The notes under the pieces: generated by a model
Seen by the model: the letters and a program-made list of their open reading frames with translations, nothing else
Databases searched by the model: none
Told to the model about the DNA's origin: nothing
In this document: positions 42,338-51,420 of the stretch, piece after piece
Layout: each line of letters opens with the position of its first letter
How positions within the stretch are numbered: the first letter of the stretch is position 1
Translations under genes and position numbers: made by a program
Origin: CAZADA01 sp964568975
Lineage (GTDB): Bacteria > Pseudomonadota > Alphaproteobacteria > Caulobacterales > Maricaulaceae
Assembly: GCA_964568975.1 (NCBI GenBank)
Contig: CAZMSO010000002.1
Location: forward strand, 62,001 to 126,000
Length of the DNA stretch: 64,000 bases
Direction of reading: 5' to 3'

Positions 42338-44017
42338 ATGGCCCAAGACGGCTCAAACGCCCCGCTTTCGCGCGCAAAACTGCCGAAATGGAGCGGATTA
42401 GCCCCCGCCGCGTCAGACGCTGGCGCTGGCGGCGTGGCGAGCGGCCTGCGGATCGAGGACATTCGCGACGCTTGGAAAGTGCGCGAGCAAGCGTTTCTGC
42501 GCGCGGTGAACGACGCCCCGCCGATTAATGACGGGGATTATGACGCCGCCGAACGCCGCATCGCCGCGGAGTTTACCGAAGCGGTCAACCGGGTGCGCGA
42601 TACAGTCCGCGCGCGGATCACGGCGGCGGTCGCGGACGCGGCCAAGCTCGGCTCAAAACTTGACGCCGCGCGGGGTGAGGAAGCTGGCGCGCGCGGGCGG
42701 TTCAAGCTCGCGGCGGTGCGCGCAGAGCATCGCGACGACCTTGTGGCCGCTGAGCGTGAGGTGATGTCGGCGGAGCGGGATTTGCGGGTGTTTCGCGCCC
42801 AGCACAATCTCGCCCGCGAACCGCACATTCCCGGCGACATCGTCGTGTCGGCCGCTTGGCTGGCGGCGATTTTGTTGTTGGAGACGCTGTTTAACGCGCC
42901 GTTCTTTTTTGTCGAAGGCCAAAGCCTGATGGGCGCGGCGTTTGAAGGCTTGTTGATCGGCGGGGCGAATGTCGGCCTTGGGCTGTTGGCGGGGATGGTG
43001 GGCTTGCGTCTTGCGAGCCACCGTCAGCTTTTGCCTTGGAAGCTCGGCGGCGTGGCGGTGACGGCGGCGGCTGTTCTGGGCGCGGTGTCGCTGAATGGCT
43101 TGATGGCGGCGCGGCGTTTGTCCGCCGGGGCGGAGGATCTCGCAGGCTTAAGCCCGGAAGTGCTGACGGTGGCGTTTACGACGTTTGCAGCGATTGGGTT
43201 TCTGTTCGCCGCCTATAAGGGCTGGCAAGGCTTTTTCGAGACGTATCCTGGATACGGCCACATCGCGAAACGGCTGATCCGGTCGCGTCGTCGGCTGGAA
43301 GACTTGCGCCATGACTTCAATCACGGGGCGATGCGCGCGGTCGAAGAGGTGATGGAAGATCTTGAAGACGAGCTGGACGCTGATCGCGACACCGTCACCG
43401 CCATCCGCACCATCGTCTCCCAGGCCGAGGAGGCCGAACAGCAAGGCCACGACGCCGCCGAGGAACTGCGCGGCCGCGCCCGCTGGCTGATCCGTGTCTA
43501 TCGCGAAACCAACGCGGAAGTGCGCGGCGAAGCGCGCGCCGGCTTGCTCGATCCTGACCAAGCGCTGGGCGCTGAGCTCCCCACCGCCGACCGTGCGCGC
43601 CAAGCGCTGAAACGCGTCGAGGAGCGGCTGGCGGAGAATGAAAAAGCGTATGCGCGCGGCCTGAAGGACCTCCACGATGTGATGGAGAATCTGGAGACGG
43701 ATTTGGCGGCGTTCGCGGCGCTTGCGCGCACCACCGCCCAAGTGCAGCGCACGGCGGAAGGCGGCGCGGACGCGCCGAAAGAGTTGACGGGCCGCGGCTC
43801 TGGGCGGACAAGCGTGGGCGTCGCCAGTCCCGCAGGGGCGTTGCGATCCGGGGGGAGCGCGGCCTTGTCCGACACCGCGGGCGGGCGGCCCGGCGGCGCG
43901 GCCAATGATCCGGAACGGCTGACGGCCGGCCCCGACGGGGCCGCCAAAGCCGGTGTTGGACAGCTTGAGAGCAAAGTGAGGGGATCCCGCCGTGCGACGC
44001 GCACGAACACGACGTGA
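42338..44017 (+). CDS. Coiled-coil protein with four membrane segments (unknown system, gene 1)
   Basis: 559 aa, not recognised as a named family. Cytoplasmic N-terminal part (1-165) is largely helical and charged. Four membrane segments lie near 168-192, 201-224, 235-256 and 274-294, with FFETYPGYGHIAKR right after the last. A long coiled-coil region follows (about 305-470: RSRRRLEDLRHDFNH, VEEVMEDLEDELDADRD, KRVEERLAENEKAYARGL), then a Gly/Ala-rich tail. ATG at 42338; longer in-frame starts overlap the SH3 gene. The VWA-like gene overlaps its end by 26 bases, so the two are translationally coupled and probably one membrane complex. Confidence 0.75.
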   Translation: MAQDGSNAPLSRAKLPKWSGLAPAASDAGAGGVASGLRIEDIRDAWKVREQAFLRAVNDAPPINDGDYDAAERRIAAEFTEAVNRVRDTVRARITAAVADAAKLGSKLDAARGEEAGARGRFKLAAVRAEHRDDLVAAEREVMSAERDLRVFRAQHNLAREPHIPGDIVVSAAWLAAILLLETLFNAPFFFVEGQSLMGAAFEGLLIGGANVGLGLLAGMVGLRLASHRQLLPWKLGGVAVTAAAVLGAVSLNGLMAARRLSAGAEDLAGLSPEVLTVAFTTFAAIGFLFAAYKGWQGFFETYPGYGHIAKRLIRSRRRLEDLRHDFNHGAMRAVEEVMEDLEDELDADRDTVTAIRTIVSQAEEAEQQGHDAAEELRGRARWLIRVYRETNAEVRGEARAGLLDPDQALGAELPTADRARQALKRVEERLAENEKAYARGLKDLHDVMENLETDLAAFAALARTTAQVQRTAEGGADAPKELTGRGSGRTSVGVASPAGALRSGGSAALSDTAGGRPGGAANDPERLTAGPDGAAKAGVGQLESKVRGSRRATRTNTT

Positions 44018-44864
44018 ACGACGGGCCCGCGAACACAAAGAGGATCGGCGCCGACGCGCGCTCGCCACGGCCGCCATCGCGGCGCTGGTTGCGATCGGCC
44101 TCGCGCTGCCGGGCGTTTTGGCGTGGCGTTATCTGAGCGCGCCGACGGTCGAGCTTGACGCCCAAGGCTGTCCGCTGGGGACCGCGCCGCGTCATGTGGT
44201 TGTAGTCATTGATCAAACGGATGAGTTGCCGCCGGCTTGGCGGGCCTTTGTGCGCGCGTTGATCCCCGACATTGCTGAAGACCCAGGCTTTCCGCCCGGC
44301 AGCCGTCTCACAGTGTTTGGCGTCGCCGGGGACGCGGACGCGCCCTTAGACGCCATTTTGTCGGAATGCCGCCCGCCCAGTCCGGAAGCGGGCTCGATGC
44401 TGTTTGACACGCGCACGGAGCGCAACGCCCGGCGTGAACGCTTTGACGCCTTTTACGAAGAGCGCATCCAAGCAGCCGTCGGGCGCACCGCTAACGCCGG
44501 ACCCCGGGAGGCGACGCCGCTGCTTGAGGCGATGGTCGCGCTGCAGGAGGCGTTGGCGCAAACGCCGGCGGTGCGCACTGACATCATTCTGGTGTCGGAC
44601 ATGATGCAATACGTGCGGGGGCGGCTGAATCATTACGCCTCCTATCCCGATTTCGCGACCTATCGGGCGACGCCGCGCGGCGCGCGTCTGACCGCTTATC
44701 TCGGCGCGGACGCCGTCACCACATATTACGTCGTGCGTCCGGAGCTCGCCCAGCATCAAACCCAAGCGCATCGCGCGTTTTGGACTGATTATTTCGCCGC
44801 AGCCGGCGAGGCGGCGCTCACCTGGATCGACGACCCCCTCGAAGCGCTGGCGGCTTTGGATTAA
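43992..44864 (+). CDS. Membrane-anchored VWA-like protein (unknown system, gene 2)
   Basis: 290 aa. Very basic N-terminus (about 22 residues), one membrane segment (about 24-47) and an outside domain of about 240 residues. HVVVVIDQTDELP (MIDAS-like D74-Q-T-D), then TPLLEAMVALQEAL and TDIILVSDMMQY (D203), follow the layout of a von Willebrand A fold, with DxTxD-like rather than DxSxS metal residues. Starts at GTG 43992 inside gene 1 with GAGGGG upstream. The partner gene has the four-helix membrane part. Alternative: an unrelated Rossmann-like fold. Confidence 0.7.
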   Translation: MRRARTRRERRAREHKEDRRRRALATAAIAALVAIGLALPGVLAWRYLSAPTVELDAQGCPLGTAPRHVVVVIDQTDELPPAWRAFVRALIPDIAEDPGFPPGSRLTVFGVAGDADAPLDAILSECRPPSPEAGSMLFDTRTERNARRERFDAFYEERIQAAVGRTANAGPREATPLLEAMVALQEALAQTPAVRTDIILVSDMMQYVRGRLNHYASYPDFATYRATPRGARLTAYLGADAVTTYYVVRPELAQHQTQAHRAFWTDYFAAAGEAALTWIDDPLEALAALD

Positions 44865-44875
44865 ACACAAGGCTT

Positions 44876-46189
44876 ATGCCCACCCGTTTCGGCGCTCGCG
44901 GCGTCGCGTCCTCCCTCACTCTGCGCTGCGGCGCGATCTTGGCGAACCGCCTCGCGAAAGCCGCTTTGAGCGAGGGGCTGACTGACGCGGACAACCAGCC
45001 CGATGAGCGCATGTTCCGGCTTTATCGCGCCTGGGCGGATTGCGGGGCGGGCCTTTTGATCACGGGCAATGTCCACATCGACCGTGATCATGTGGACCAA
45101 GCAGGCTCTGTGGTGGTGGCGGCGCCGATCACCGCGCGCTTACGCGCGGCGCTGCGGCGTTGGGCGGAGGCCGGCACGGTCCATGGCGCGCATCTGTGGA
45201 TGCAGTTAAGCCATGCCGGACGCCAAACGCCGCGGCGCGTAAATCCCACGCCGCTGGCGGCGTCCGCGGTTCCCGTGCGCGGGGGATGGCGGCGCTTTGG
45301 CGCGCCGCAAGCCATGAGCCGGCCGCAAATCCGCGATGCCGTCGAACGGTTCGCCTTCGCGGCGGAGGCCGCGCGCGACACCGGCTTCACCGGCGTGCAG
45401 ATCCACGCCGCCCATGGCGCGCTGCTCGGCCAGTTTCTCTCCCCCCACGCCAATCAGCGCCAGGACGGCTATGGCGGGGACCTTCCCGGGCGTGCGCGCG
45501 CGGTGTTGGAGGTGGTGGAGGCGGTGCGGGCGCGGGTCGGGCCGGATTTTCCGCTCGCGGTGAAGATCAACGCCTCCGACTTTGATCCGCATGGCTTCAC
45601 CTTTGGCGAGTGCCGGACTGTGGCGGCGTGGCTTGATGCGCGCGGCGTGGACGTGCTTGAGGTCTCGGGCGGGGATTGGGAGCGGCCGGCGATGCTCGGC
45701 GCGCCCATGGCGGAAGGCCGCGACGCGGAACAGGTCGCAACCGACTCAGGCGCGGGCTATTTCACGTCGTTTGCGGCGACCTTGCGGGCTGAGTGCGCGC
45801 TGGCCGTCATGACCGCCGGCGGTTGGCGGGCCCGCGCGGCTATGGACGCCGCCCTCGCCGCCGGGCGGGTGGACGTCATCGCGTTAGCGCGCCCGTTTTG
45901 CACCGAGCCGGATGTGGGCCAGCGCTTGTTGGCGGATCCGGCGGCGGTCGCGCCGGACCCCGACGCCCGGCTGCGGCTCGGCCCGGGGCTGTTGGGGCCG
46001 TCGACTCCGTTCGCGGCGATCCGCTCAGCCAACGCGTTTGGGCGCTTGGCGTGGAGCTTGGCGCAGATCCGCCGCCTCGCCGATGGGGGCGAGGCGGATT
46101 GGGATTTGTCCTGGCGCGCGGCGCTGGTCGAAGCGGCGATGATTGAAGCCGCGCGCACGCGTCGCCGGCGGACGGGAGGTGCGCCTTAG
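44876..46189 (+). CDS. NADH:flavin oxidoreductase, Old Yellow Enzyme family
   Basis: 437 aa FMN enzyme with a TIM barrel. Family marks: HLWMQLSHAGRQTPRRVNP (FMN/substrate His-Ala-Gly-Arg), FTGVQIHAAHGALLGQFLSPHANQRQ (substrate His pair region) and DGYGGDLPGRARAVLEVVEAVR. Related enzymes reduce activated C=C bonds or demethylate; substrate unknown. ATG at 44876, 11 bases after the VWA-like gene, but nothing suggests a shared role. Confidence 0.88.
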   Translation: MPTRFGARGVASSLTLRCGAILANRLAKAALSEGLTDADNQPDERMFRLYRAWADCGAGLLITGNVHIDRDHVDQAGSVVVAAPITARLRAALRRWAEAGTVHGAHLWMQLSHAGRQTPRRVNPTPLAASAVPVRGGWRRFGAPQAMSRPQIRDAVERFAFAAEAARDTGFTGVQIHAAHGALLGQFLSPHANQRQDGYGGDLPGRARAVLEVVEAVRARVGPDFPLAVKINASDFDPHGFTFGECRTVAAWLDARGVDVLEVSGGDWERPAMLGAPMAEGRDAEQVATDSGAGYFTSFAATLRAECALAVMTAGGWRARAAMDAALAAGRVDVIALARPFCTEPDVGQRLLADPAAVAPDPDARLRLGPGLLGPSTPFAAIRSANAFGRLAWSLAQIRRLADGGEADWDLSWRAALVEAAMIEAARTRRRRTGGAP

Positions 46190-46236
46190 CCTCATGAAGC
46201 GCTTGACCTTGCCGGCGGCGCGGCTCTGATGGGCCC

Positions 46237-47277
46237 ATGAGCGACCGTCTTCACGCCACCGCCTCCGCTGATATCGGCCATGGGGCCCGCCCCCGGGTCG
46301 TCGTCACCCGCGCGCTGCCGCAACCGGTGCAGGCGCGCATGGCCGAGCTGTTCGACGTGCGGCTGAATGTCGATGACGTTCCCATGGATGATGCGGCGCT
46401 GGTGGCGGCGATGGCGGACGCCGACGTGCTCGCGCCCACAGTGACGGACCGCATTCACGCCGACCTGATCGCCGCGGCGGGGCCGCGGTTGAAGCTGATC
46501 GCGAATTTCGGCGTCGGCGTGGATCACATCGACGTGGCGGCGGCGGCGGCGCGCGGCATCACGGTCACCAACACGCCGCGCGTGTTGACCGACGACACCG
46601 CCGACATGGCCATGGCCCTGATCCTCGCTGGGCCGCGGCGGATTTTTGAGGGCGCTCAAGTGCTGCAGCGCGGCGGCTTTCAGGGCTGGTCGCCGACGTG
46701 GATGATGGGCCGGCGCGTCCATGGCAAGCGTCTCGCCATTATCGGCATGGGGCGCATCGGCCAGGCGGTCGCGGCGCGGGCCCAGGCCTTCGGCATGGCG
46801 ATCCATTACCACAACCGCCGGCCCGTAAGCCCGATGATTGAGGAAGCGCTGGACGCCACTTATTGGGACGACCTTGATGCGCTGCTCGCCACCGCCGACA
46901 TCGTCACCATCCACACGCCGCGCACGCCGGCGACTTATCATCTGTTTTCCCGCGAGCGTCTGACGCGCTTGCAGCCCCATGCGTTCTTGGTGAACACGTC
47001 GCGCGGCGACGTGATCGATGAAGACGCCCTCGGCGACGCCTTAGCGCAGGGACGTTTGGCCGGCGCGGCGCTTGACGTGTTCGAGGCCGAGCCGGCGGTG
47101 AGCCCGAAACTCCTCGGCCGGCCGAATGTGATCCTCATTCCGCATATGAGTTCTGCGACCCTCGAAAGCCGGGTCGAGATGGGCGAGAAAGTCATCATCA
47201 ACATCCGCGTGTGGCAGGACGGCGAACGTCCGCCGGACCGGATTTTGCCCGAAGAGACGTCTGGCGCGCTTATCTGA
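46237..47277 (+). CDS. D-2-hydroxyacid dehydrogenase (glyoxylate reductase type)
   Basis: 346 aa NAD(P)-dependent enzyme. Seen: NFGVGVDHIDVAAAAARGI, the cofactor loop AIIGMGRIGQAVA, catalytic Arg in NTSRGDVIDEDAL, Glu in DVFEAEP and His in LIPHMSSATLESR. Such enzymes reduce glyoxylate, hydroxypyruvate or similar keto acids. ATG at 46237. It is 47 bases past the Old Yellow Enzyme gene in the same direction. Confidence 0.9.
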   Translation: MSDRLHATASADIGHGARPRVVVTRALPQPVQARMAELFDVRLNVDDVPMDDAALVAAMADADVLAPTVTDRIHADLIAAAGPRLKLIANFGVGVDHIDVAAAAARGITVTNTPRVLTDDTADMAMALILAGPRRIFEGAQVLQRGGFQGWSPTWMMGRRVHGKRLAIIGMGRIGQAVAARAQAFGMAIHYHNRRPVSPMIEEALDATYWDDLDALLATADIVTIHTPRTPATYHLFSRERLTRLQPHAFLVNTSRGDVIDEDALGDALAQGRLAGAALDVFEAEPAVSPKLLGRPNVILIPHMSSATLESRVEMGEKVIINIRVWQDGERPPDRILPEETSGALI

Positions 47278-47456
47278 GCCGCGGCGCGCGACGCTGATGA
47301 AAGCGCGTTTTGCACCGCGCCGTTTCGCGCTATGCCGCAATGGCGGGGTGGTCGGGGCGGCCTCGCGCGTGGTCGCTGCGCCCCGTTTCGCGCGCCCCGG
47401 GCGCCCCGGTCTCCGCTAAGGGCGGTTGCGCCCATCGCCCATGACAGGATGCTGTA

Positions 47457-47891
47457 ATGATTGATGACGCCGCGCTGAAGGCGCGCCTGAAAGACCTACG
47501 CCCGAACGACGACGCCGAGGCGCTGTTGGAGCAGGCGATCCCCACCCTGCGAACCGCCGCGGAGGCGGGCGAGTGGGTGGAGGTGCGCTTCCCTCGCGCC
47601 GGGGCGGTTGGCAATCCGGAGAAATCCCGAGAGCTCGACCGGCTCCTCGACGCCGGCTTGGAGGGCGACGACGCGGGAACCGTCGCGCTGCAAGCGGTGG
47701 CGCGGGCGGTCGCCGCGCTTGCTGCGGACGCGGACGACGCGACGGGACAGACGCTGAACCTCGGCGGCGACACGTATGAGCTGAAGCTCCACATCCCGAG
47801 CCGCGGCGGACGCGCGAAACTGCGGCTGCGCAATCCGGACGCAGCGCCGGCGGATGAGGCGGACGCCGAGACTGAGGCCGCTGCGGGCTGA
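47457..47891 (+). CDS. Hypothetical acidic protein
   Basis: 144 aa, not recognised. Acidic and helical at the N-terminus (MIDDAALKARLKDLRPNDDAEALL), with a central region that could be a small mixed domain (EWVEVRFPRAGAVGNPEKSR; LNLGGDTYELKLHIPSRGG), then an Asp/Glu/Ala tail. ATG at 47457 after AGGA. Two features support coding: helix-like periodicity and an acidic composition unlike the Arg-rich shadow frames. The minisatellite starts 15 bases past its stop. Confidence 0.55.
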   Translation: MIDDAALKARLKDLRPNDDAEALLEQAIPTLRTAAEAGEWVEVRFPRAGAVGNPEKSRELDRLLDAGLEGDDAGTVALQAVARAVAALAADADDATGQTLNLGGDTYELKLHIPSRGGRAKLRLRNPDAAPADEADAETEAAAG

Positions 47892-47906
47892 GGACGGGCG
47901 ACTGGC

Positions 47907-48125
47907 GACCGGAGACTGAGGCCCCAGGACTGGGCGCTGGAGGACTGGGCGCTGGAGGACTNNNNNNNNNNNNNNNNNNNNNNNNNNNNNNNNNNNNNNN
48001 NNNNNNNNNNNNNNNNNNNNNNNNNNNNNNNNNNNNNNNNNNNNNNNNNNNNNNNNNNNNNGACCGGAGACTGAGGCCCCAGGACTGGGCGCTGGAGGAC
48101 TGGGCGCTGGAGGACTGGGCGCTGG
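47907..48125. repeat. Minisatellite flanking the assembly gap
   Basis: The same 55 bases occur on both sides of the N run, at 47907-47961 and 48062-48116. Each copy begins GACCGGAGACTGAGGCCCC and contains repeats of the 15-base unit AGGACTGGGCGCTGG (two or three times). The unit continues to about 48125 on the right. The array is evidently longer than a read could span, which is why the scaffold breaks here; its true length is unknown. Confidence 0.85.
47962..48061. other. Assembly gap of 100 N
   Basis: Exactly 100 undetermined bases, the usual placeholder for a scaffold gap of unknown size. Because both borders carry the same tandem repeat, the gap probably consists at least partly of more repeat copies. 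Confidence 0.95.
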
Positions 48126-48156
48126 GAACTTGCGGCGCGCACGATCCGCGCGCCCC

Positions 48157-48981
48157 TCACTCCGCGGCGTCGCGCGGGCGTGCTTGATCCGCGCCGTTGG
48201 CGGATTTCGGGGCGTCGCCGCACAACCGGCAGGCCGGATCGGCAGGCAGCGCGATCGTGCGCGCTTGCCCCGCAAGACCTTCATAAATGAGGAGGCGGCC
48301 CGCGAGGGTGTCGCCTGCGCCTGTAATCTCTTTAATCGCTTCAAGGGCCATGGCCGCGCCAATCACGCCGGTGAGCGCGCCGACAATGCCCGCGCGGGCG
48401 CAGCTGTCCGCCTCGGGGGGCTCGTCGGGCGTCAGACACCGATAGCACGGCCACCGTGTCTCGACGGGGTGGCCTTTGCTCAATCCGGCTTTGAACACAG
48501 TCACATGGCCAGTCCAGCGTCCGACCGCGCCCGACACCAGCGCGCGTTCGCGCGCATAGCACGCATCATTCACGACAAAGCGCGTCGCGAAGCTGTCCAC
48601 CCCCTCCACCACCAAATCATAGTCTTGGATCACATCTGCGGCGGTGTCGGCGGTGAGGGCGTCGCGGATCGTGATCGTCTCCACATCGGGGTTGAGCGCG
48701 CGCAGTGTCTCGCCGGCCGCGTCGGGCTTCGGCGCGCCGACATCGCGGGTGCGAAACGCCACTTGGCGCTGCAAATTGCTGAGCCCCACCGTGTCGGGGT
48801 CCGCGAGGCCCAGCACGCCCACCCCGGCCGCGGCGAGGTAAAGCGCCGCCGGGGACCCCAACCCGCCGACGCCGACAATCAGCACGCGCGCGTCACGCAG
48901 CGCGCGCTGCCCCGGGCCGCCGATCTCCTTCAGGACGATGTGACGGGCGTAGCGCTCCACGTAGTCGGGTGTTAGCGGCAT
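48157..48981 (-). CDS. ThiF/MoeB-family adenylyltransferase
   Basis: 274 aa E1-like enzyme that adenylates the C-terminus of a ubiquitin-like sulfur carrier (MoaD or ThiS). Seen: YARHIVLKEIGGPGQRAL, the ATP loop ARVLIVGVGGLGSPAALYL, ADPDTVGLSNLQRQVAF and zinc Cys pairs (PCYRCLTP; CRLCGD). No rhodanese domain is present, so the MoeB form is likelier than the fused one. ATG at 48981. Together with dut and coaBC this is the usual neighbourhood in this class. Confidence 0.9.
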   Translation of the reverse strand: MPLTPDYVERYARHIVLKEIGGPGQRALRDARVLIVGVGGLGSPAALYLAAAGVGVLGLADPDTVGLSNLQRQVAFRTRDVGAPKPDAAGETLRALNPDVETITIRDALTADTAADVIQDYDLVVEGVDSFATRFVVNDACYARERALVSGAVGRWTGHVTVFKAGLSKGHPVETRWPCYRCLTPDEPPEADSCARAGIVGALTGVIGAAMALEAIKEITGAGDTLAGRLLIYEGLAGQARTIALPADPACRLCGDAPKSANGADQARPRDAAE

Positions 48982-49063
48982 GGCGTGCATGTAAAGCGCG
49001 GGCGCGGCGCTGTCGATGCGCGCGGCGGCGGCGCGTGTGGTCCGGCGCCCGCCTTCGGCTCGG

Positions 49064-49534
49064 TCAACGCCCGGCGCGCGGCCGACGCGGGCCCAGCATG
49101 ACGGCGTAGACCAGCCCGCCCACAGCGCCGGCCGCGCACAAAGGGCTCAGGCGTCGCCACGTCCGCAGCGACGTCAGCACGAACTCCTGCGTTGCGAGCC
49201 CGAAGACCAACGTGAAGACGATCACGGGGATTGCGGCGCCGGCGAGAATATCCGTCCACGGCCGCGGCGCGCGCGTTCCATGGGCGAGCCAGGTGAGGCC
49301 GATCGCGGGTAAGGCCGCGAACCCGACAATGTAGCCAAACATGATGATGGACACGGTCGTGGCTTGGGCGGCGGTTTGCGCCGGCGTGGCGCGGTGATGC
49401 CCGCCCGCGACATCCAATCCGATCAAGAGCGTGGCGGCGGTGACGGCCGCCGCGGCCGCCGCCGCCAGGAACGCGATCACAGGCCGCACAAAACGGGTTT
49501 GGGCGCTCACAGACGATGGCTCCAGGGCCGTCAC
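49064..49534 (-). CDS. Small multi-helix membrane protein
   Basis: 156 aa, not recognised. Four hydrophobic segments (about 16-38, 60-82, 92-113, 130-147) with short basic ends. The GTG at 49534 overlaps the stop of the preceding gene (GTGA), which fixes the start and indicates translational coupling. Part of the minus-strand run from cysK to moeB. It could be a partner of the gene upstream. Confidence 0.6.
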   Translation of the reverse strand: MTALEPSSVSAQTRFVRPVIAFLAAAAAAAVTAATLLIGLDVAGGHHRATPAQTAAQATTVSIIMFGYIVGFAALPAIGLTWLAHGTRAPRPWTDILAGAAIPVIVFTLVFGLATQEFVLTSLRTWRRLSPLCAAGAVGGLVYAVMLGPRRPRAGR

Positions 49535-50220
49535 GGCGACGTCGGCCTTTTCGCCGCGCGCACCGTGGCGTGACGATAAATGCGGTCGTTGTGCTCTGCG
49601 AGCACGCCGGGGTGGAGGGCTTCCAGGTCCGCTGCGAGGTCGGCGGCCTCCTCAATGCTCGCGCCGACGGAATCTTGTTTCGCCTCCGACAGGTCGGAAA
49701 ACGCTTTGGCGCGGCGTCGAGGGTCGATCGCGGATTGGATCTCGGAGACCACAAGCCGCCGGCACCGAAACAGCAACGCGCACAGCGGCGCTAAGGCCTC
49801 GGCGTCGCTTAGGTCGAACTTCTTGATGGCGTAGTGTGCAAACACCATCGCGTGAATGATGGGGGGGCGATGGCCGCGAAACGCCGCCCATTTCTCGCGG
49901 CCATGGTCATCGCCGACCTCGATGTTGGGAAAATAGAACCGGCCTTGGTCCGCCAGCGCCGACAGATGCAAGGCGATGCGCGTTTGTTCGCGGCGTGCGT
50001 CCGCGGGGTCCGCGCTCAGGGCGGCGGACGCTGCAAAACGCTCGGCGTCTGCGATGGCGTCCACCGCATGGCGGCCCCAGGCGAGCACGTCGCTGTCGAG
50101 GCTGAGCTTGAGCCCCTCAAACGCCATCGCGTGCTGGCGGCGCACGATCAGCGCGTTGAACGCGAGCGACGCTATCGCGATCAGCGCGGAGACGATCGCG
50201 ATGATTTCCGCAAAGGCCAT
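49531..50220 (-). CDS. Single-helix membrane-anchored protein of unknown function
   Basis: 229 aa. One N-terminal membrane helix (about 5-26), then a helical soluble region with KLSLDSDVLAWGRHAVDAIADAERF, LHLSALADQGRFYFPNIE and SDLSEAKQDSVGASIEEAADL. The Arg/Trp/Phe pattern around GRFYFPN recalls small conserved proteins seen in many proteobacteria, but I cannot name the family. ATG at 50220, 41 bases past the cysK stop; coupled to the membrane protein downstream. Confidence 0.6.
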   Translation of the reverse strand: MAFAEIIAIVSALIAIASLAFNALIVRRQHAMAFEGLKLSLDSDVLAWGRHAVDAIADAERFAASAALSADPADARREQTRIALHLSALADQGRFYFPNIEVGDDHGREKWAAFRGHRPPIIHAMVFAHYAIKKFDLSDAEALAPLCALLFRCRRLVVSEIQSAIDPRRRAKAFSDLSEAKQDSVGASIEEAADLAADLEALHPGVLAEHNDRIYRHATVRAAKRPTSP

Positions 50221-50261
50221 GATGGTCGCCGTCGCTTGCTGTGTGTCCTCGTCAGCCCGGA

Positions 50262-51242
50262 TTAGTCGTCAAAGAGGGCGGTTGAGAGGTAGCGCTCTGC
50301 GAAGGAGGGAATGATCACCACAATCCGCTTGCCCGCCATCTCTTCGCGCGCGGCGACGGTGAGCGCGGCTGTCAAAGCGGCGCCGGAGGAGATGCCCACC
50401 GGCAGCCCGTCAAGGCGGGCGGCCGCCCGCGCGGTCTCAAAGCTCTCCTCATTTGTGACGGTGACGACCTCGTCGAGCAGGGTCGTGTCGACATTGGCCG
50501 GGATAAAGCCCGTGCCGATGCCCTGAATTTTGTGCTTGCCCGGCTCCCCGCCCGAGAGGACGGGGCTGTCGGCGGGCTCCACGGCGATGATGCGAATGGC
50601 GGGGTCGCGCTGTTTAAAGACCCGCGCGCAGCCGGTGATGGTGCCGCCGGTGCCGATGCCGGAGACGAAGGCGTCGAAGCGGCCGCCGGTGTCGGTCCAG
50701 ATTTCTTCCGCCGTCGTGACCTCGTGGATCGCCGGGTTGGCCGGGTTGTCGAACTGGGCCGGCATCACCGCACCAGGGTTGGCGGCCAAAATCTCCTCCG
50801 CCTTCGCAATCGCGCCTTTCACGCCGTCCTCGGCGGGCGTGAGCTCAAGCTCCGCGCCCAGGAGGGTGAGCATTTTGCGCCGTTCAATCGACATGCTTTC
50901 GGGCATGCACAGGACCAGGCGATAGCCTTTCGTCGCGGCGACAAAAGCAAGGCCGATGCCGGTGTTGCCGGAGGTGGGCTCCACCAGCATTCCGCCGGGC
51001 TTCAAGCGGCCGTCCGCCTCCAGCGCGTCAATCATGGCGAGGCCGATGCGGTCCTTCACGCTGGCCAGCGGATTGAAGAATTCGAGCTTGGCGAGCACGT
51101 CCGCCTTCGCGCCGCGGTCGCGAGCCAGAGCGTTGAGCCGGACCAGGGGCGTCGCGCCGATGGTCTCCAGAATGCTGTCATACACGCGGCCATGGGGCCG
51201 CGGGCGGGCGGGCGCGTCAGTGGCGGGGAGGGTGTCGGTCAT
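50262..51242 (-). CDS. cysK: Cysteine synthase A (O-acetylserine sulfhydrylase)
   Basis: 326 aa PLP enzyme making cysteine from O-acetylserine and sulfide. Lysine of the cofactor in FNPLASVKDRIGL, the substrate loop VEPTSGNTGIGLAFVAA, and GIGTGGTITGCARVFK (PLP phosphate site). The region QGIGTGFIPANVD distinguishes CysK-like enzymes from serine dehydratases. ATG at 51242. It may head a minus-strand run that ends in the ThiF/MoeB gene. Confidence 0.94.
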   Translation of the reverse strand: MTDTLPATDAPARPRPHGRVYDSILETIGATPLVRLNALARDRGAKADVLAKLEFFNPLASVKDRIGLAMIDALEADGRLKPGGMLVEPTSGNTGIGLAFVAATKGYRLVLCMPESMSIERRKMLTLLGAELELTPAEDGVKGAIAKAEEILAANPGAVMPAQFDNPANPAIHEVTTAEEIWTDTGGRFDAFVSGIGTGGTITGCARVFKQRDPAIRIIAVEPADSPVLSGGEPGKHKIQGIGTGFIPANVDTTLLDEVVTVTNEESFETARAAARLDGLPVGISSGAALTAALTVAAREEMAGKRIVVIIPSFAERYLSTALFDD

Positions 51243-51420
51243 GGCGGTGGTCCCTGCTCATTTTGGGTCTCGTCTCGACGCTGGAATGGCGATCGCGTGG
51301 GTGCCGCGACCCTAGGGCGCCGGATCGCGCGGGCCAATGGCGGCGAGGCGTGTGGGACGCGGCGCTGGCGCGGCGCGGCGGACATCGCCACAGTCGCTCT
51401 AGGCATATCAGAGGCTTGTC

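Noticed and set aside
42338..44864. Assignment of the two-gene membrane system to a named anti-phage family such as Zorya
   Set aside because: No MotA/B-like helix pattern, helicase or nuclease is present; the resemblance was only in having membrane and outside domains.
47907..48125. Insertion-sequence ends at the gap
   Set aside because: The shared 55 bases are direct, internally repetitive and without a transposase, so a tandem array is the simpler reading.
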